From contig NZ_FXEG02000003.1 of assembly GCF_900176255.2 (NCBI RefSeq), forward strand, positions 1,240,001 through 1,304,000: a stretch of DNA of 64,000 bases. Direction: 5' to 3'. The stretch is from Mycobacterium ahvazicum (GTDB lineage Bacteria; Actinomycetota; Actinomycetes; Mycobacteriales; Mycobacteriaceae). The notes under the pieces were generated by a model, which saw only the letters and a program-made list of their open reading frames with translations, was not told the origin of the DNA and did no database searches. Within the stretch, counting starts at the first letter, position 1. Each line of letters begins with the position of its first letter. Positions 24,143-35,500 of this stretch are shown in pieces. The position numbers were made by a program, and so were the translations under genes.

Positions 24143-25749
24143 CCCACGATGGTGTCACGAAGGGCCGACCAATCCGCTCGGGGATCCAGCAGCTCCGACG
24201 CCGACCAGGCCAGCGCACACAGCACCGCGAGCAGCCCGGCCACCCGGGTCGACGCGCGAAACCAGGGCCGTCGCCACAGCAGCACCGCGAGCGCGAGTAG
24301 CAGCGCGGTGGCGCAGCCAACCAGCAGCACGCCGGCCAGGCCATCGGGTACCGGCACGGTCGCCGCGGGCGCCCCGGCCGCGATGTGCGCCACCGCGGAC
24401 ACCCACCACACCTCCGGGCCGGTGAAACGCATCAGCAGCTGCGCCCCCGGCAGCCAGAACACGCACATGACGGCCGCCGCGCTGCCCAGCACGGTGATGG
24501 GTGCGATGACCGGCGCGGCGGCCAGGTTGGCGGCCACGGCCACCAGGCTGAAGCGCCCCGAGATGCCGGCAACCAGGGGCGCGGTGACCAGCTGCGCGGC
24601 GACCGCAACAGCGAGTCCATCCGCGAGCGGCTTGGGACAACCCTTGGCCGCCAGCCGACGCGACCAGACCGGCGCGATGACCACCAGCGCGCCGGTCGCC
24701 AGCACCGACAGCGCGAAGCCGGCATCGACAGCGAGCTGGGGAGCGAGGGCAAGCAACAGCAGCACCGTGGCCGACAGCGCCGGAATCGCTTGCCGCCGGC
24801 GTGCAGTCAACATCCCCGCCAGCGCGATGGCGCCCATCACCGCCGCCCGCAACACGCTGGCGGTCGGTTGGACGACGATCACGAACGCCACCAATGCCAC
24901 ACCCGCGAGCAGCACCGCCGCTCGCGGACCGATGAGCCTCGCCGAGAACAGCACCGCGGCGCACACGATCGTGACGTTGGCTCCCGAGACGGCCGTCAGG
25001 TGCGTCATGCCGGCCGCCCGGAATTCGCGGCCGGTGTCGGCGGTGAGCGCCGAGGTGTCGCCCAGGACCAGCGCCGGCAGCATCGCCGCCTGCGCGGCGG
25101 GCAGCACTTCGTGCGCGGTGGCGGCAAAGCGGCCGCGCACCACGTGCGCGGCCCGCTGCACCGCCCCCGCCCGGCCCGGGACGGGCCGGCCCGCCGCGTT
25201 GAGCACCGCGACGGTCAAGTCGTGGCGAGTGGGGCGACTGATCCGCGCGGAGAACCGCACCGGTTGGCCCACCATCACATCGAAGTCCGATGCTCGCGCG
25301 AAAACGATTACCCGGCCCGATATCGCGTCGTCGCGCAGCCGTTGCAGGGTGGCACGAAACATCAGCCGGCCCGCGCCCAACGACAGCGCGCTCTCACTGG
25401 GCGTCACGGTCACCGGGGCGACCGTCCCGAACGCCGCGGTCATCGGATGCCGAGCCACCGCGTCGGCGCGCAGTGCGATCGCGAATCCGAATCCGGAGCC
25501 GACCGCTCCGATCGCCACCAGACCGGCAGCGACGGCCCGCAGCCGCCGGTGGCGGGCGGCTTGTCGTGCCCCTCGCCAGGCCAGCGCTGCGGCCGCGGCG
25601 ACCAGTGCGACGCAGCACCACGCCAGCACACGGCCGACGGGCCACACGATGCCCGACGCGGTGACGATCCAGCCGGTGAGTGCGGCGGGGACCAGCCGTA
25701 CATCGAGGCGGGCGAGCTCCGACAGCGCCCGCACCGGCGCGTCAGACAC
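24139..25749 (-). CDS. comEC: ComEC/Rec2-family channel protein
   Basis: A 536-residue polytopic membrane protein. It opens with a cluster of hydrophobic segments (LVPAALTGWIVTASG, LVAAAAALAW). A soluble OB-like region then includes DAISGRVIVFARASDFDV, and the competence domain has AAGMTHLTAVSGANVTIVCA, the family signature, followed by about eight spans. The metallo-hydrolase domain fused to Bacillus ComEC is absent, as in other mycobacterial versions. In naturally competent bacteria it conducts single-stranded DNA; its role in mycobacteria is unproven. A GTG start at 25749 overlaps the comEA end by eight bases. Confidence 0.9.
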   Translation of the reverse strand: MSDAPVRALSELARLDVRLVPAALTGWIVTASGIVWPVGRVLAWCCVALVAAAAALAWRGARQAARHRRLRAVAAGLVAIGAVGSGFGFAIALRADAVARHPMTAAFGTVAPVTVTPSESALSLGAGRLMFRATLQRLRDDAISGRVIVFARASDFDVMVGQPVRFSARISRPTRHDLTVAVLNAAGRPVPGRAGAVQRAAHVVRGRFAATAHEVLPAAQAAMLPALVLGDTSALTADTGREFRAAGMTHLTAVSGANVTIVCAAVLFSARLIGPRAAVLLAGVALVAFVIVVQPTASVLRAAVMGAIALAGMLTARRRQAIPALSATVLLLLALAPQLAVDAGFALSVLATGALVVIAPVWSRRLAAKGCPKPLADGLAVAVAAQLVTAPLVAGISGRFSLVAVAANLAAAPVIAPITVLGSAAAVMCVFWLPGAQLLMRFTGPEVWWVSAVAHIAAGAPAATVPVPDGLAGVLLVGCATALLLALAVLLWRRPWFRASTRVAGLLAVLCALAWSASELLDPRADWSALRDTIVG

Positions 25750-26584
25750 GAACCAGGGCGCGCAGCTTATCCAGCCGAGACGGCCCGATGCCATCGACGT
25801 CGGCGAGCTGGTCGACACTGGTGAACCTGCCGTTGGCCTGCCGCCAGCTCACGATCGCGGCGGCGGTGACCGGGCCGACCCCGGGCAGATCGTCCAATTG
25901 CTCCACGGTCGCGGTATTCAGGTCGAGCACCTCGCCCGCCTTCGGCCGCCCGGAGGCCTTGACCGACCCCGTCGGCACCGGCGTCTTCGCGGACGGCGAC
26001 GAGCCGGGCGTGACCGAGCTGCCCAGCGCGGTCGGCTGCCCGGACACCGGTGCCAGCCCGACGACAATCTGCTCACCGTCACCGAGTGGGCGGGCCATGT
26101 TCAGGCCGATCGTGTCGGCGCCGTCCAGGGCACCGCCGGCGGCCTGCAACGCATCGGCGATCCGCGCACCCGGGGTCAACGTCACCAGACCCGGCTTGTG
26201 CACCAGGCCCACCACACTGACCACCACCGGCCGGTCCGGACCGGGAGTCGCTGAGGACCTAGGGCTCGGCGTGGACGCCTTCTCGACCGGGGGCAGCTTT
26301 GCGGACATCACCGGTGTGGGATGGTCGCGAACCAGCGTGAATATCGTGATCAGCACGGCCAGGGCTGCAATCACGGCCAACGCGATCGCACCGGCGCGGC
26401 CCGGATCGGCACGCAGCCGGGCCCGCCAGTTCCCGCTCTCCGACACGGCGGGAAGCCAACGCGGCAGCAACGAGTTCTGGTCCTCGTCCGGTTCGTCCTG
26501 GCCCGGCTCCTCGGCATCCGAATCGGCATCGGGGTCGGCGCCGAGGCGCCGGTGTAACCGCTCGGCGGGAAGTTCTGTTCGCAT
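25742..26584 (-). CDS. comEA: ComEA-family helix-hairpin-helix DNA-binding protein
   Basis: About 280 residues: an acidic, disordered cytoplasmic head (DPDADSDAEEPGQDEPDEDQ), one span (AIALAVIAALAVLITIFTLV), an SLBB-type domain (VVSVVGLVHKPGLVTLTPGA), a Pro/Ser/Thr linker, and a C-terminal double helix-hairpin-helix (LDLNTATVEQLDDLPGVGPV and VDQLADVDGIGPSRLDKLRA). In competent bacteria ComEA binds incoming duplex DNA outside the membrane and passes it to ComEC. ATG at 26584 is preferred; one at 26641 would add 19 residues. Divergent from the first fadE gene with a 198-base promoter region. Confidence 0.88.
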   Translation of the reverse strand: MRTELPAERLHRRLGADPDADSDAEEPGQDEPDEDQNSLLPRWLPAVSESGNWRARLRADPGRAGAIALAVIAALAVLITIFTLVRDHPTPVMSAKLPPVEKASTPSPRSSATPGPDRPVVVSVVGLVHKPGLVTLTPGARIADALQAAGGALDGADTIGLNMARPLGDGEQIVVGLAPVSGQPTALGSSVTPGSSPSAKTPVPTGSVKASGRPKAGEVLDLNTATVEQLDDLPGVGPVTAAAIVSWRQANGRFTSVDQLADVDGIGPSRLDKLRALVRV

Positions 26585-26782
26585 GCGCCCGACGGTAGGT
26601 GCGCCGACCGCCCGCACGGTTCCGCCCGGCGCCGTCTCCACCGCACGCTGTGGATTAACCGGAGGCTGTGCACAAGCACAGCCCCGGATGGGTCAAGATG
26701 GAACTCGGAGCGCACGACCGGACGGGGCGCCCATTCCGTCGGAACAGCGGTCGCCACGCTCAACCCAGGCAAAGGAGTCTGC

Positions 26783-27943
26783 ATGCAACTGGCGCTGACG
26801 CCGGAGGAAGCCGCGTTCCGCGACGAGCTCCGCACCATTTTCACGACCAAGATCCCGCAAGACGCGCGCGACCGGGTACGCCGGGGCTCGGCGGAGGTGG
26901 TGCACGACGACGTGGTCACCAGCCACAAGATCCTGCACGAGCACGGTCTGGCCGTACCGAGCTGGCCGGTGGAGTGGGGCGGCAAGGACTGGACGCCCAC
27001 CCAGCACCAGATCTGGGCCGACGAGATGCAGCTGGCATGTGTCCCGGAGCCGTTGAACTTCAACACCAAGATGGTGGGCCCGGTGATCGCCGAATTCGGG
27101 TCTCAGGAGATCAAGGAGCGCTTCCTGCCGCCCACGGCCAGCCTCGACATCTGGTGGTGCCAGGGCTTTTCCGAGCCCGAAGCCGGCTCCGATCTCGCGT
27201 CGCTGCGCACCACTGCGGTGCGCGACGGCGACAGCTACGTCGTCAACGGACAGAAGACCTGGACCACGCTCGGCCAGTACGCCGACTGGATCTTCTGCCT
27301 GGTCCGCACCGACCCGCAGGCGCCCAAGCGCCAGGCCGGCATCTCGTTCCTGCTCTTCGACATGAAGACGCCGGGCATCACCGTACGGCCCATCAAGACG
27401 ATCGACGGCGGCCACGAGGTCAACGAGTTGTTCTTCGAAGATGTCCGGGTGCCCGCCAATCAGCTTGTCGGAGAAGAGAATAAGGGTTGGACTTACGCGA
27501 AGTTCCTGCTGGGCAACGAGCGCACCGGCATCGCCGGCGTCGGACGTACCAAAGTGCGCCTCGCCGAGGTGAAGAAGTTCGCCACCGAGACCGGCATCAT
27601 CGCCGATCCGCTGTTCGCGGCCCGGCTGGCCGAGGCCGAAAATGAGCTGCTGGCACTGGAACTCACGCAGTCGCGAGTGGTGACGGATTCCGCGGACGGC
27701 CAACCCAACCCGGCGTCGTCGGTGCTCAAGCTGCGCGGCAGCCAGTTGCAGCAGATCGCCACCGAGCTCCTTGTCGAGGTCGCCGGCCCGGACGCGCTGC
27801 CCGCCGATGGGGACGGCATCGCGTCTCCGGACTGGGCACAACACAGTGCGCCGCGCTACCTCAACTACCGCAAGACGTCGATCTATGGCGGCAGTAGCGA
27901 GGTGCAGCGCAACATCATCGCGTCCACCATTCTGGGATTGTGA
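26783..27943 (+). CDS. Acyl-CoA dehydrogenase (FadE-type), gene 1 of pair
   Basis: A 386-residue flavoenzyme. The N-terminal helical domain starts MQLALTPEEAAFRDELRTIF. The FAD-binding middle strand reads WWCQGFSEPEAGSDLASLRT, then WTTLGQYADWIFCLVRTD, and the C-terminal domain ends YGGSSEVQRNIIASTILGL. It should oxidise an acyl-CoA at the alpha-beta bond, handing electrons to ETF. The next gene encodes a second, shorter acyl-CoA dehydrogenase 7 bases downstream. Such adjacent, unlike FadE pairs often form alpha2beta2 heterotetramers in mycobacteria, used for cholesterol or other bulky acyl-CoAs. Start: GCAAAGGAG upstream of ATG. The gene opens the block inserted between comEA and degV. Confidence 0.9.
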   Translation: MQLALTPEEAAFRDELRTIFTTKIPQDARDRVRRGSAEVVHDDVVTSHKILHEHGLAVPSWPVEWGGKDWTPTQHQIWADEMQLACVPEPLNFNTKMVGPVIAEFGSQEIKERFLPPTASLDIWWCQGFSEPEAGSDLASLRTTAVRDGDSYVVNGQKTWTTLGQYADWIFCLVRTDPQAPKRQAGISFLLFDMKTPGITVRPIKTIDGGHEVNELFFEDVRVPANQLVGEENKGWTYAKFLLGNERTGIAGVGRTKVRLAEVKKFATETGIIADPLFAARLAEAENELLALELTQSRVVTDSADGQPNPASSVLKLRGSQLQQIATELLVEVAGPDALPADGDGIASPDWAQHSAPRYLNYRKTSIYGGSSEVQRNIIASTILGL

Positions 27944-27950
27944 GGCAGCC

Positions 27951-29069
27951 ATGGACTTTCAGTTGACCGACGAGCAGGGCCTGCTGCGCGACACGACCCG
28001 CGATCTGCTGTCCCGCACCTACGACCCGGAGAGCCGCATCAAGGTCATCGGCAGTGATCTCGGCTGGAGCCGTGAGGTCTGGAGTCAGCTCGCCGACACC
28101 GGGATCCTGGGCCTGGGCTTCGACCCGGACGAAGCCGGCCAGATCGAGATCATGGTCGTGCTCGCCGAGGCCGGGCGCCGGTTGGCCCCCGAACCGATCC
28201 TGCACGCCGCGCTGGCGCCGGGTGCGCTGATCGCCGAACTGGGCACCGACGCACAGAAAGAACAACTCGACGACGTCGCGGCGGGCCAACGGCTACTGGC
28301 CTTCGCCCACCTGGAGCCGGGACATCGCACGCCGACCGCAACGGTCACGACTCAGGCTGCGCGGCAAGGTGATTCGTGGACGTTGACCGGACGCAAGAAC
28401 CCGGTTCTTGCCGGTGACTGCGCCGATGCGCTGGTGGTCAGCGCCGCATTGCCGGACGGCGGCACCGGCCTGTTCCTGGTCGACGCCGGCTCAGACAACA
28501 CGTCAGTGACCCGTCATCCCTACCGCACCTTCGACGGACAGCGCGGTGCGCAGGTCGATTTGGACGGCGCGTCCGCCGAGCCGTTGGGTGACGCCGTCGA
28601 CGCGTCGGGTGCCATCAGCGGCGCCCTCGTTCGCATCCAGTCGGCGCTGTGCGCCGAGGCGGTCGGGGCGATGGAGGAAGCGCTGCGGCTGACCACCGAT
28701 TACCTCAAGACGCGCAAGCAGTTCGGCGTCACGCTCAACAAGTTCCAGGCGCTTACGCAGCGAGCCGCCGACATGTACGTCTCGCTCGAGATGGCGCGCA
28801 GCATGAGCCTGTACGCGGCGATGTCGATCGCCGACGGCAACCTCGACCCGCTGATCGCGTCGCGGGCCAAGGTGCAGATCGGCCGGTCGGGCCGACACAT
28901 CGCGCAGGAGTCGATCCAGATGCACGGTGGAATCGGAGTTACCGCCGAATATCCGGTGAGCCACTACGCCGCTCGGCTCACTGCCATCGAGCACACCCTG
29001 GGCACCTCGGGTGATCACATGCACAACCTGATCGACCATCTCGGCGACTACGACCTGGCCCGGCTCTAG
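27951..29069 (+). CDS. Acyl-CoA dehydrogenase (FadE-type), gene 2 of pair
   Basis: A 372-residue member of the same superfamily. It begins MDFQLTDEQGLLRDTTRDLL and has the family's C-terminal signature RIQSALCAEAVGAMEEALRL, DYLKTRKQFGVTLNKFQALT and IQMHGGIGVTAEYPVSHYAA. The middle FAD domain (FAHLEPGHRTPTATVTTQAA) is divergent and shows fewer flavin contacts than in gene 1. In heteromeric FadE pairs each subunit contributes part of the sites, and divergence of this kind is expected. The start codon lies 7 bases after the gene 1 stop with GAGGCAGCC as ribosome site. The broken PPOX gene follows 3 bases downstream. Confidence 0.88.
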   Translation: MDFQLTDEQGLLRDTTRDLLSRTYDPESRIKVIGSDLGWSREVWSQLADTGILGLGFDPDEAGQIEIMVVLAEAGRRLAPEPILHAALAPGALIAELGTDAQKEQLDDVAAGQRLLAFAHLEPGHRTPTATVTTQAARQGDSWTLTGRKNPVLAGDCADALVVSAALPDGGTGLFLVDAGSDNTSVTRHPYRTFDGQRGAQVDLDGASAEPLGDAVDASGAISGALVRIQSALCAEAVGAMEEALRLTTDYLKTRKQFGVTLNKFQALTQRAADMYVSLEMARSMSLYAAMSIADGNLDPLIASRAKVQIGRSGRHIAQESIQMHGGIGVTAEYPVSHYAARLTAIEHTLGTSGDHMHNLIDHLGDYDLARL

Positions 29070-29072
29070 CGG

Positions 29073-29505
29073 ATGGCCGAGCTGTCCGACAGAGTCGTCG
29101 AGTTCCTCTCCACCGGCACCCGCACCGGGATGCTGGGGTATGTGGCCGCCGACGGCAGGCCGCTGGTCGCCCCGGTGTGGTTCGTCGTCGACGATGGGCA
29201 ACTGGCGTTCAACACCGGCCGTGACACGTCGAAAGGGCGAGCGCTGGCTCGTGATTCGCGTGTCGTGATCTGTGTCGACGATCCGCACCCGCCCTACTCC
29301 TTCGTACAGGTGCAGGGCTGGGATAAAAGAAGCGACGGTGAGCGAGGATCCGGCCGACGTGCTGGACATCGCGACCCGCACCGGCGGCCGCTACATGGGC
29401 GCCGAGCGTGCCGAGGAGTTCGGTCGGCGTAACTCCTCGGCCGGCGAACTGGTGGTGCGGGTCAACCCGACCAGGGTCGTCGCCGGATTCGATATCAGCG
29501 GCTGA
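29073..29505 (+). pseudogene. PPOX-class (F420/FMN-dependent) protein, frameshifted
   Basis: Codons from 29073 encode a normal PPOX N-terminus (MAELSDRVVEFLSTGTRTGM, DGRPLVAPVWFVVDDG, FVQVQG) until about 29318, after which the frame gives Arg-rich nonsense. The expected C-terminus (EATVSEDPADVLDIATRTGG, then GELVVRVNPTRVVAGFDISG) is intact in the +1 frame from 29329 to the stop at 29505. The ten bases TGGGATAAAA between the two halves account for the shift. The family is a split-barrel that binds F420 or FMN. Either the gene is dead or the read contains a local error. The intact downstream half suggests a recent event. Confidence 0.75.
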
Positions 29506-29515
29506 CCCGCCGGAC

Positions 29516-32500
29516 TCAGCTCGCCTCCGGCCCCGCGACCGCCTCTGCCCCCGCGACCTGTTCGGTGCTCGACTCCGCCTGTCCGACCGGCGATTCCGCG
29601 TCGGGCAGCTGAGCCACCAGGTACTCGGCGAGACCACCGATGGTCGGATAGTCGAAAACCGCGGTGGCGTTGATCGTGAACTTGCCACCGAACTGACTGT
29701 GCAGTCGGTTGCGCAGTTCGATCGCCATCAGCGAATCCGTGCCCAGGTCCAGGAACCGACTGGTCGCCGCCGGCGGCTGCGCGAGCCGCAGGAAATGCTG
29801 CACCTCGCGTTGCAGGAACTCGGTCACGAAGCCCGCGCGCTGCGGCACGGGTATCTCCATCAGCTGCTTGAGCAGCTCACTGTCACCGGTGACTTCCCCG
29901 ACGGCACTGGGCAATACGAGGTCGAGAATCGGTGGGCGCGAACTGCCCAGCACCTTCGCGGCACGCTGCCAGTTGGCTTTGAGGACGGTGGCCTGGCCGG
30001 TCCCGTTCGCGACGACTTCGGCCAGCGCGCTCAGCGCCGCCGAGGATTCCAGCGGAATCAGGCCTTGCGCGGTGATATTCGCGATTGCGGCCTCCGACGA
30101 GGCCATGCCGCCCTGGGCCCAGGGGCCGAAGTTGGCACCCGTGGCGGGCAGGCCTTGCGCCCTTCGTTGCGCGACCAAACCGTCGAGCAGGGCGTTGGCC
30201 GTCGCGTAGTTGGACTGACCGGGCGACCCGAACAAGCTGGACACCGAAGAGGACACGATGAAGAAGTCCAGCTCGTCGTCCTTCGTCAGCCTGTCTAAGT
30301 GGCAGGCACCGAACGCCTTGGGCGCCAACGTCGTCCGGAATCGCTCCAGGCTCTGTGCAGACAGCAGCGCGTCATCGAGCACCCCGGCCAGATGCGCCAC
30401 ACCCGCGAGCGGTGGCAGTTCCGCGCGAATCCGCTCCAGCAGCTTCTCAACCTCGGACTCGTCGCTGACGTCGGCCGCGAAGACATGGACGCGGCATTTG
30501 AAGCGCTCGGCGATCTCCTCGATTGCGCGTTGTGCGTCCACATCGGGTTGGCGCCGGCTGGTCAACACGATGTCACCGGCACCGAGTTGGGCCAGATACG
30601 ACGCCGTGTGCAGGCCGATGGCTCCAAGTCCGCCGGTGATCAGGTAGCTTCGATCTGTCCGTGGCGCAAGCGGATTCGGTATCTGCACCACGATCTTTCC
30701 GATGTGCCGGGCCTGCTGCATGCGCCGGAACGCGGCCCTCGCCTCGGTGAGCGGGTAGATCTCGGCGGGCAGTGGCGCCCACTCCCCCTTGCCCAGTCCC
30801 TCCGACACCTCGGTCAACAAGCCACGAATACGCTCGGGCTCCTGGAAGGTCACCGTGTCCAGCGCCACAATCTCGTAGGCGATATCGGGGCGGACCTGCG
30901 CCATCTGCTCGGGCGTCCAGATGTCACGCTTGGCGATCTCGGCGAACCGGCCATTCTGCGCGGTGGCCCGCACGGTCGCTTCGAGGAATCCTTCGTTCGT
31001 CAGGCTGTTGAGCACCACGTCGACCCCGGCACCGTCCGTGTCCGCGAGGATCTGGTCGGCGAAATCCGTAGTGCGCGAGTCGTACACGTACTGCACGCCC
31101 AGCTTGCGCAGCGTCGCGCGCTTGTAGGTGCTGGCGGTGGCGAAGACGGTGGCACCGCACTGCTGTGCCATCTGGATCGCTGCCAAGCCGACACCACCAC
31201 TGGCTGCGTGGATGAGCACCCGATCGCCGGGCTGCACCTGCGCCCAGTCGAACGCGAGCCGGACCGTCAATGCCGCAGCGGGAATGGTCGCCGCGGCCAC
31301 CGCCCCCACCCCGTCGGGAATCGGCGCCAGCAACTGGGCCGGCACATTGAACCGGCTGGCGAACGCACCCTGCATGAAGCCGTAGACGCGCTGGCCCACC
31401 TCGAGTCCGGTGACGCCGCCGCCCAATTGGGTGACCGTCCCGGCGAAGTCGCCGCCGATCGGGCCCGGATCACCCGGGTAAAGGCCAAGGACGTTGAGCA
31501 CATCCCGGAAGTTGAGGCCGGCGGCCTCCACCCGAACCTGCACGTAGCCCTCGTCCGGCGCCGATACCTCCGCCTCGGTCAGCCGCAGGTTGTCGATCGC
31601 GCCGCGTTCGGTGGGCGCCAGGATGTAGTCCGACGAGCGAGGCACCGTGAGATGACCGCTGCGCGACCATGGCAACAACCGAGACGCCAGCAGCTTGCCT
31701 TGGCGCAAAGCGAGTTCCGGCTCCTCGAGGGACGAGCCCGGGGTGGCCAACAGACCGGCCAACGCTTGCACGGCTTCCTCGGATCCGTCACAGTCGACGA
31801 GCTTGCAGTGCAGAGCCGGTTCCTCGTTGATGGTGGTGCGCCCGAAGCCCCACAGCGCCGCCTGTACCGGATCAACCGGCTCGCCGGATTCGGTGGCCAC
31901 ACCTCGTTCGGTGGTGATCCACAGTCCGCCGGGCAGTTTCACCTCGCCGCGTTGCACCGTGTGTACGGCGCTGAGCAGGTTGGCGATCTCCGTCTCGAGC
32001 CGCGCCGCGCTCTCGGGACTCGACTCCGTTCCGGTGGGCGCGGCGCTGCGCCAGACGACTCCGGCGAACGGCAGACCACGCTCGTGGGCCTGTGCCAACA
32101 GCTCACCCAGCAGCTCCGGATCAGTATTCCGGTCGAAGGGAATGCAGCCCGCGACTTTGCCCGCCAGTTCTTCGAATCCGGCGATCAGCCAGGTGCCGCT
32201 GACACTGCCGGCATCGTCGCTCGGCACCGGCAGCGGCACCTCGTGCCAGCCGAGGGTGTAGAGCAGCCGAGTAGCGTCGCCACCCAGGCCGCGCAGCAAG
32301 GCTTCGCGGGGTGCCCGTTTGACCGTGAACTCGCGAATTCCCCCCAGGTGCCGGCCATCTCGGTCCAGGTACTCGAGGTCGAATACCTGGGTTTCGCTGT
32401 CCAGCGCGCTGGCATGCCACTTCGCCCGGCAGTAGAACCGCCGCGGCATCTTCTCCCGCAGGGTCACCTGCCCGTACCGCAGCGGCAGGAACAGATCGTT

Positions 32501-35500
32501 GACACCCTGTTCGGCCGCGAGAAGTGCCGGGAATGCCGGGAAAGCGACGCCGGTGCACAGGTCCATCAGCACCGGGTGCATCGGCTCGGCCCCGAGTTGC
32601 TCGGCGAGCTGTTCGCCGACGACGATGTCACCGATCGCCTCGCCGTCACCGAGCCACAGCGACTTCAGCGAACCCGACCAGGTCGGGCCCCAGGACAATT
32701 CCAGGTCGGCGAAGGTCTCGAACAACTCTTGCGGCCGCATCCGGTTCAACCGCTCGAGCGCTTCGTCGACCGGATCATCTTCGGATTCCGGCTCACCGTC
32801 GGCACCGGCGACCACCGCACCTTCGGCGTTCAGCGGCCATTCGGCGCCGCGTTCACCATACGGTCGGCTGTGTACCTGGAATTTCCACCCGTCACCGTCC
32901 TCGTGCGGGTGCAGTGTCAGCTGGACCTCACGAGAACTCTTCTCGGGCAGGATAATCGGCTCGTAGAAGAAGACATCCTTCGCCCGCGCCGGAGTACCGA
33001 CCGCGGCCAACGCCATCGCGGCATACGTCGCCCCGGGGACGACGACGGTGCCGTAGATGACGTGGTCGGCAAGCCACGGCTGAGACTTCACCGACAACCT
33101 GCTGGTGTAGACGGAGTCACCGGAGGCGAGGTCTTTCGCACTACCCAGAATTCCGGACACGGCCGGTCCATCGATCGCGATTCCGGACGACTTGGGCCAG
33201 AACCGGCGGCGCTGGAACGGATAGGTGGGCAATTCGAGTCGGCGACCGTTCGGCCGATGCAGCGCAGCGAAATCGGGGCGGTGCCCACCGACGTACGCCG
33301 CGGCCAGCGCGTCGGCGATCTGGCGCCGGTCGGCCACGCCCTTACGCAGCGAGACGATCGCGCGCGGTGCGGCCAGGTGCTCCGGCCAGACCTGCACCGC
33401 GGCCGCGGTCAACACCGGTTGCGGGCCGATCTCCATCACCACCGAGCAGCCGAGCGCCGCCACGGTGCGCACGCTTTCGGCGAACTGCACCGGCTGGCGG
33501 GAATGTCGCCGCCAGTACTGGGCATCGAGCGGGGTCTGGGCCGTGAGCACGGCGCCGGTGCGGTTGCAGACCAACGGCAACGTCGGTGCGGCAAATTCGA
33601 ATTGCGCTGCGTACAACTCGAATTCGTCGAGCACCGGATCCAGCAGTTCGGAGTGGAAGGCGTGGCTGGTGTCCAGCCAGGTGCAGCGAACCCCCTCGTC
33701 GCTGAACTTGGCGACGATCTGTTCGAGATCGTCGCCCGGACCCGAGAGCACCGTGTTGGGTCCGTTGTAAGCGCCGACCGACACCCGCGGGAACTCGCCG
33801 GCGATCTGCTCGGCCTGCTTGGCGTCGGTGAACACGGCCACCATTCGCCCGCCTTCGGGCAGACTGCCGAACATCCGGCCACGTTCGGCCATCAGCCGCG
33901 CGCCGTCCTCGAGGCTGAAGACGCCGGCCACACAGGCCGCCGCGTACTGGCCCACGCTATGCCCCAGCACCACGTCAGGCTCGACGCCCCAGGACTGCCA
34001 TAGCCTCGCCAGGCCCATCTCGATGGCGAAAAGCGCCGGCTGGGCGAACGACGTGTGCCGCACCGCTTCTCCGGCTTCCCTATCCGCGGCGAACAGCACC
34101 TCCAGCAACGGGCGGGGCAGCATATCCTCGATCGCGGCCGCACACCGTGTCACGGTGTCGGCGAAAACTGGCTCGGTGTCGAACAATTCGCGTGCCATAC
34201 CGGGATATTGGCTGCCTTGCCCGGTGAACAACCACGCCGTTGTCGGGTGGTGGGCGTGCTCACCACGGACTACGCCGGGCCGCAGGCGGTTCTCGGCCAG
34301 TTCGGCCAGACCCTCACGCGCGCCCTCGATCGAATCGACGACCAGCGCAGCGCGGTGCTCGAAATGCGAACGACCCGTGCCCGCGGTGAGGCACACATCG
34401 GCGAGGTCCGCATCCGGGTGGGCACTCAGCCACGCCTCATAGCGTTGCGCCAACGCCACCAGCGCTTCCGGTGATCGGGCGGACAACGCGAGCACATTGA
34501 CCTCGCCGGTGTCGACGACCGCGGCGTCGTCCGCCGAGTCCGACGGGTCTTCGACGGCCGATCCGGTGCAGGCCGGCGCCTCCTCGATCAACACGTGTGC
34601 GTTGGTGCCGGTAAACCCGAAGGAGCTCACGCCGGCGCGCCGCGGCCTGCCGTTGGCCTGCCACGGGGTCGACTCGTCCACCACCCGCACCGGCAACGAC
34701 TCCCATGGGATATGCGGCGACGGTGTGTCGAAATGCAAGCTCTGCGGCAGCAATTCGTGCTGAAGGGACAGCACGACCTTGATCAGACCCGCCGCGCCCG
34801 ATGCCGACTCGGTGTGTCCGATATTGGTCTTCACCGATCCCATCAGCAACGGCCGGTCCGCACTGCGCGAACCTCCGTATACGGCCGCGGCCGCCTGCAC
34901 CTCGATAGGATCACCCAGCGGGGTACCGGTTCCGTGCGCCTCGAGGTAGTCGACATCCCCGCCCACCAGACCGGCGCGGCTCAGCGCCGCCCCGATGAGT
35001 CGTTGCTGCGCACCACCATTGGGTACCGTCAGACCACTTGAAGCGCCATCGGAGTTGACCGCGCTGCCCGGAATGACGGCGAGGACCCGATCGCCGTCGC
35101 GCTCCGCGTCGCTGCGCCTCTTGAGCACCAGAATTCCGCAGCCTTCACTGCGCACGTAGCCGTCGGCGGAGGCATCGAAGGTCTTGCATCGGCCGACCGG
35201 CGACAGCATCCGGGCGCGCGAGGCCGCAATCACGGTCACCGGAGAAAGCAGCACGTTCACGCCGCCGGCCAACGCGAGGTCGCAGTCACCGGCATGCAAT
35301 GCCTGGCACGCCTGATGCACGGCAACCAGGGCCGAACTGCACGCGGTATCGACGGCCACCGCGGGCCCTTCGAGCCCGAGCGCGAAGGCGACCCGGCCGG
35401 CAATGGCATTGAGCGCATTGCCGGTGATGAAGTACGGCTCGATCTTGTCGATCGGCTCCGCGGACAGCAGGTGCGCATACTCGTTGGCGGCCACCCCCGC

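Noticed and set aside
24119..26254. Plus-strand frames opposite comEC and comEA
   Set aside because: Ser/Thr/Arg-rich translations with no motifs; the minus strand encodes multi-span ComEC and the HhH repeats of ComEA.
30299..34003. A very long plus-strand open frame (over 1,200 codons) opposite the PKS gene
   Set aside because: It mirrors the PKS codons; composition is Arg/Gln/Gly/His-rich with no family motif, and the minus strand encodes clear DH, ER, KR and KS2/AT2 motifs.
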